A DNA stretch of 8,252 nt from Actinomycetota bacterium (GTDB lineage Bacteria > Actinomycetota > Acidimicrobiia > Acidimicrobiales > AC-25). A program made the translations under genes and the position numbers. The notes beneath the pieces are model-generated. The model saw only the letters and a list, made by a program, of their open reading frames with translations. It was not told the origin of the DNA and made no database searches. The first letter of the stretch is position 1, and every line of letters starts with the position of its first letter. The stretch covers positions 1 to 8,252 of the forward strand of contig VAXF01000040.1 of the NCBI GenBank assembly GCA_005888395.1. The letters are read 5' to 3'. This document shows, piece by piece, positions 6,064 through 8,252 of the stretch.

Positions 6064-7058
6064 CCGCCGCCCCGCGCGCGCTGTTCGAGCGGCTGCCGCG
6101 ACTCGCCGACCTCGTCCCGTTCACGCCGCTGGCCGATGGCCTGCCGACCGCGGTCGAGCACGTGGACGACGGGTTGTGGGTGCAGCGCGACGACCGCACC
6201 GCGTCGGTGTACGGCGGCAACAAGGTCCGAAAGCTCGAGTTCGTGCTGCCGGTGGCGCGGCGTCGCGGGGGCCCGGTGCTCACGGCGGGCGGCATCGGGT
6301 CGCACCACGTGCTCGCGGCCGCGATCTACGCCCGTCGCGCCGGGCTCGAGGCCGAGGCGGTCGTCTACCCGCAACCGGTCACGCCCGACGTGCGGCGGAC
6401 GCAAGCGGCGCTGGCCTCGCTCGAGGGCGTGCGGGTGACGCGCTCCCCGCACCGCTACGCCATGCCCGTCACCCTGGCTGCCCGCCTCGCCGCCCTCGCG
6501 CCGCAGCGTCCCTACCTGCTGTGGCCGGGCGCGTCGACACCGCTCGGCACGCTGGGCTACGTGTCGGCCGGCCTCGAGCTCGTGGCCGGCTTCGACGGCC
6601 CGGAGCCCGACGTCGTCGTTGCGCCCCTCGGCTCAGGCGGCACGACCGTCGGCCTCGCGCTCGGGCTCGCGCTCGGCGGCTGGCGCCGGGCGCGCGTCGT
6701 GGGCGTGCGGGCCGCCGACGTGGTCGTCACCAACCGGGCCGTTCTGCAGGCGCTCGAGTCGGGGACCGCCGCTGTCCTCGCGCTCGGCGGCTGGCGACCC
6801 CGCCGGGCCCGGTGGTCGGTCGACGCCCGCTGGTTCGGCCCCGGCTACGGCGCGCCCACGCCGGAGGGCGACGCGGCCACGGCCCGGGCCGAGGGGCTCG
6901 GCCTGCAGCTCGAGCCCACCTACACCGCCAAGGCCTTCGCCGCCGCCCTCGAGCTGCTCGCCGCCGGCAAGCGCGTCGTGTTCGTGCAGACCTACGCGGG
7001 CACCGCCTCCGATGCTTTTGTCAGCAGGAAGTCACCCCATGGGTCCAGTTCCTGCTGA
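6057..7058 (+). CDS. PLP-dependent enzyme, D-cysteine desulfhydrase/ACC deaminase-like
   Basis: A 333-residue fold-type II pyridoxal-phosphate enzyme. Motifs: RLADLVPFTPL near the N-terminus, WVQRDD (41-46), the cofactor lysine in GGNKVRKLEF (Lys56), the substrate loop GGIGSHH (78-84, where the family more often has SNH), the phosphate-binding loop PLGSGGTTVGL (190-200) and EPTYTAKAF (286-294). Members deaminate or desulfhydrate D-amino acids or aminocyclopropane carboxylate; the substrate here is open. No ATG or GTG is available near the natural N-terminus; TTG 6057 is chosen because the family sequence begins about ten residues later, and it overlaps the FAD gene stop by 7 bases. No clear Shine-Dalgarno, so translation is probably coupled. 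The last about 14 residues (from AFVSRKSP) are encoded by the inverted repeat and overlap the next gene by 20 bases; they look unrelated to the fold. Confidence 0.85.
   Translation: MVAAAPRALFERLPRLADLVPFTPLADGLPTAVEHVDDGLWVQRDDRTASVYGGNKVRKLEFVLPVARRRGGPVLTAGGIGSHHVLAAAIYARRAGLEAEAVVYPQPVTPDVRRTQAALASLEGVRVTRSPHRYAMPVTLAARLAALAPQRPYLLWPGASTPLGTLGYVSAGLELVAGFDGPEPDVVVAPLGSGGTTVGLALGLALGGWRRARVVGVRAADVVVTNRAVLQALESGTAAVLALGGWRPRRARWSVDARWFGPGYGAPTPEGDAATARAEGLGLQLEPTYTAKAFAAALELLAAGKRVVFVQTYAGTASDAFVSRKSPHGSSSC
6666..6796 (+). repeat. 20-bp direct repeat pair within the PLP enzyme gene
   Basis: The 20-base string CTCGCGCTCGGCGGCTGGCG occurs exactly at 6666-6685 and 6777-6796, 111 bases (37 codons) apart and in the same frame, encoding LALGGWR both times (about residues 204-210 and 241-247). 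The intervening sequence is not repeated. It could be chance similarity in Ala/Leu/Gly-rich GC-biased coding sequence or a short gene-conversion tract. Confidence 0.7.
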
Positions 7059-7063
7059 CAAAA
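7016..7063 (+). promoter_or_regulatory. Perfect 15-bp inverted repeat enclosing the thioesterase ribosome binding site and start codon
   Basis: TTTTGTCAGCAGGAA (7016-7030) is the exact reverse complement of 7049-7063, with an 18-base loop (7031-7048). The Shine-Dalgarno AGGAAG (7026-7031) of the thioesterase gene lies mostly in the left arm, 7 bases before ATG 7039, which sits in the loop. The PLP gene stop TGA (7056-7058) is in the right arm. In mRNA the structure would hide the ribosome binding site unless ribosomes translating the upstream gene melt it, which would couple the two genes. A/T-rich ends and codons such as GCT, TTT and AAA contrast with the GC-rich surroundings. There is no T-tract after the stem, so it is not a standard terminator; a DNA operator for a dimeric regulator is the other possibility. 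Confidence 0.75.
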
Positions 7064-7821
7064 CGATCGGGGAGTTCCTCGGTCACGACGGAGCGGACCG
7101 GTTCACGCTGGGCCGCGAGCTGCACGGGGCGTTCGGTGGGCTCTTCGGAGGCGTGCTGGCGGCGGCCGCGCTCGTCGCCTCCCGCCCGCTGGCGCCGGGC
7201 CGGGTGCCGGCCGCCCTCGACTGCCACTTCGTGCGTGGCGTCCCAGCGGGGACGCTCCGCGCCGTCGCGTCGGTGCTGCACGCGGGCCGCACGCTGGCGG
7301 TCGTGAACGTCGACCTGCTCGACGAGCGTGAGCGGCTGGGCACGCGTGCGACGGTGACGCTGGTCGACCCGGTGGGACTTCGTCCGCTTGCACATGCGGG
7401 CGTCGCTGCTCGCGTGCCGTGGCCCGGCCACGTCGACGGCGCGACCTGGCGTGCTCCCGAAGGAGTCGAGGCGCCGATCATCGCGACGCTGGCGCCGCGC
7501 GCACCGGTGATCGGCGACATGGGCATCGTCACGTCGGTGCGCGTGCCGTGGGACGGCGACGGCAGCTCCGCGGAGGCGTGCTGCCTCGCGGCCGACATGT
7601 GCGTCGGAGCGCCGGTTGGCGGCGCGTTCCCGGGTCAATGGGTGCCGCACCCCAACCCCGATCTCTCGCTGCGCTTCGCGGGCCACGTCACCGGTCGTGA
7701 TATCGCCGCTGCAGGCCGGCTCGAGCGGATCGCGGGCGGTGTCGCCCTGGTTGCGATCGAGGTGCGCTCGGGCGACGACGTCGTCGCCGTGGGCGCGTCG
7801 TGCTCCCTGCTGCTGGCTTAA
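7039..7821 (+). CDS. Acyl-CoA thioesterase-like double-hotdog protein
   Basis: A 260-residue protein resembling the TesB-like/4HBT double-hotdog family, which hydrolyses acyl-CoA or other acyl thioesters. The first hotdog shows LHGAFGGLFGGVLAAAAL (28-45, the typical glycine-rich central helix), ALDCHFVRGVPAGTLRA (59-75) and VLHAGRTLAVVNVDLLD (79-95). The second shows IVTSVRVPW (163-171), CLAADMCVGAPVGG (182-195) and the strand NPDLSLRFAGHV (206-217). Asp186 aligns by position with the catalytic Asp of E. coli TesB, but this was matched by eye. The start ATG 7039 is well supported by AGGAAG 7 bases upstream. It overlaps the PLP enzyme gene by 20 bases and its initiation region is inside the 15-bp inverted repeat. 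It is the last gene of the plus-strand operon and ends at TAA 7819-7821 in the first copy of a 17-bp tandem repeat. Acyl substrate unknown. Confidence 0.8.
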   Translation: MGPVPADKTIGEFLGHDGADRFTLGRELHGAFGGLFGGVLAAAALVASRPLAPGRVPAALDCHFVRGVPAGTLRAVASVLHAGRTLAVVNVDLLDERERLGTRATVTLVDPVGLRPLAHAGVAARVPWPGHVDGATWRAPEGVEAPIIATLAPRAPVIGDMGIVTSVRVPWDGDGSSAEACCLAADMCVGAPVGGAFPGQWVPHPNPDLSLRFAGHVTGRDIAAAGRLERIAGGVALVAIEVRSGDDVVAVGASCSLLLA

Positions 7822-7860
7822 CGGCTCTGCTCGCCTAACGGCTCTGCTGGCTTAACGGCC
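7808..7860. repeat. 17-bp tandem repeat, three copies, between convergent genes
   Basis: Three imperfect copies with period 17, each like CTGCTGGCTTAACGGCT, place TAA at 7819, 7836 and 7853. Because 17 is not a multiple of three, TAA falls in all three plus-strand frames. The first TAA ends the thioesterase gene. The TTAA in the third copy supplies, on the other strand, the TAA stop (7852-7854) of the convergent glycosidase gene. The second copy has CTAA in place of TTAA. The repeat fills the whole 30-base intergenic gap and extends into the end of the thioesterase gene. No inverted stem or T-tract was seen in it. Confidence 0.8.
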
Positions 7861-8252
7861 CCGGACTGGGACGACCGCAAGCGCGCTGCTGACCGGGCGC
7901 TCGCGGCCGTCGCTCGGTCGGTTGAGGACGCACGGCCCGCGGCCCGGGCACGGCCCGGCGGCGACGAACGTGGTCGAGCCGCCGCCGTCGAGCCCGACGG
8001 CTTCGGTCGCGCCCAACCCCAGGAGCAGATCGGCGGTGCCGCCGATGGTCATGCCGACGCTGTCCTTCCGCCGGCCGTCGACGGTGACGAGGTAGACGGT
8101 GCCGTGCCGGTTCCATCCGATCACGGTGCGCGGGGCGCGCCCGCGCACGAGGTGGTTGCCGTTGTCCTGCGGCGCCCGGCGGCCGTTGCGCAGGACGGGT
8201 GGCAGGAAGCCGATGCTGCCGCTCACCGGCCGGCTGGCGGTGAGCTGGAGCG
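7852..8252 (-). CDS. Phosphodiester glycosidase family protein (NAGPA domain), C-terminal fragment
   Basis: The frame is open through the right edge (the last visible upstream residues read LQLTASRPVSGSIGFLPP), so this is the C-terminal 132 residues of a larger protein. It carries the hallmark C-terminal motifs of the NAGPA/phosphodiester glycosidase domain: APRTVIGW, YLVTVDGR, SVGMTIGGTADLLLGLGA, the signature VGLDGGGSTTFV, and a late NRPSDGRERPVSSALAVV. Related proteins cleave N-acetylglucosamine-1-phosphodiesters in animals; bacterial members are usually exported and thought to act on cell-surface polysaccharide or phosphodiester links. Two cysteines in GPCPGRGPC may form a disulfide, consistent with export. 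The GTG at 8226 would be a false start, since the domain clearly continues upstream. The gene is convergent with the thioesterase gene and ends inside the 17-bp tandem repeat. The N-terminus and any signal peptide are outside the window. Confidence 0.88.
   Translation of the reverse strand, partial: LQLTASRPVSGSIGFLPPVLRNGRRAPQDNGNHLVRGRAPRTVIGWNRHGTVYLVTVDGRRKDSVGMTIGGTADLLLGLGATEAVGLDGGGSTTFVAAGPCPGRGPCVLNRPSDGRERPVSSALAVVPVRGR

Noticed and set aside
7016..7063. Inverted repeat as an intrinsic terminator or as insertion-sequence ends
   Set aside because: The right arm ends in AAAA with no following T-tract, and the thioesterase gene starts in the loop. There is no transposase and only 18 bases lie between the arms.

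Overview
The window is a dense, strongly GC-rich bacterial segment. Third codon positions are almost always G or C, GTG and TTG starts occur, and genes overlap by a few bases. The cell-wall-binding repeat 2 tail at the left edge, the stand-alone LigD-type polymerase and the NAGPA-type phosphodiester glycosidase together suggest an actinomycetote, possibly Acidimicrobiia or Thermoleophilia. That placement is an inference from gene content and composition; no rRNA or other phylogenetic marker is present.

Layout: (1) Bases 1-264 (+) are the end of a cell-wall-binding repeat 2 protein. (2) Bases 3670 down to 344 (-) form a tight three-gene operon: an ABC1/AarF/UbiB-type atypical kinase, a LigD-like DNA polymerase domain protein of the NHEJ family, and an alpha/beta hydrolase. 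Both junctions are 4-base start/stop overlaps (GTGA and ATGA). The hydrolase frame is broken near its C-terminus; the end carrying the catalytic histidine lies in another frame. (3) A 59-base divergent region (3671-3729) separates this operon from a second one. (4) Bases 3730-7821 (+) hold four genes in series: an AhpD-like protein with an apparent SCP2-like C-terminal domain, a VAO/GlcD-type FAD oxidoreductase, a PLP-dependent enzyme of the D-cysteine desulfhydrase/ACC deaminase fold, and an acyl-CoA thioesterase-like double-hotdog protein. (5) Bases 7852-8252 (-) are the C-terminal part of a phosphodiester glycosidase (NAGPA domain) that runs off the right edge.

The most unusual element is a perfect 15-bp inverted repeat (7016-7030 and 7049-7063) at the PLP enzyme/thioesterase junction. 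The thioesterase Shine-Dalgarno sequence lies in its left arm, the ATG in its 18-base loop, and the stop codon of the PLP gene in its right arm. Its A/T-rich ends and codon choice stand out from the surroundings. It looks like a built-in translational control hairpin or an operator. A 17-bp tandem repeat, three copies each carrying TAA, fills the gap between the two convergent genes at 7808-7860.

The plus-strand operon reads as a small catabolic or lipid/acyl-CoA-related module (redox, FAD oxidation, PLP chemistry, thioester hydrolysis). Its substrate cannot be read from the sequence. No tRNA, rRNA, CRISPR array, transposase or phage gene was recognised.
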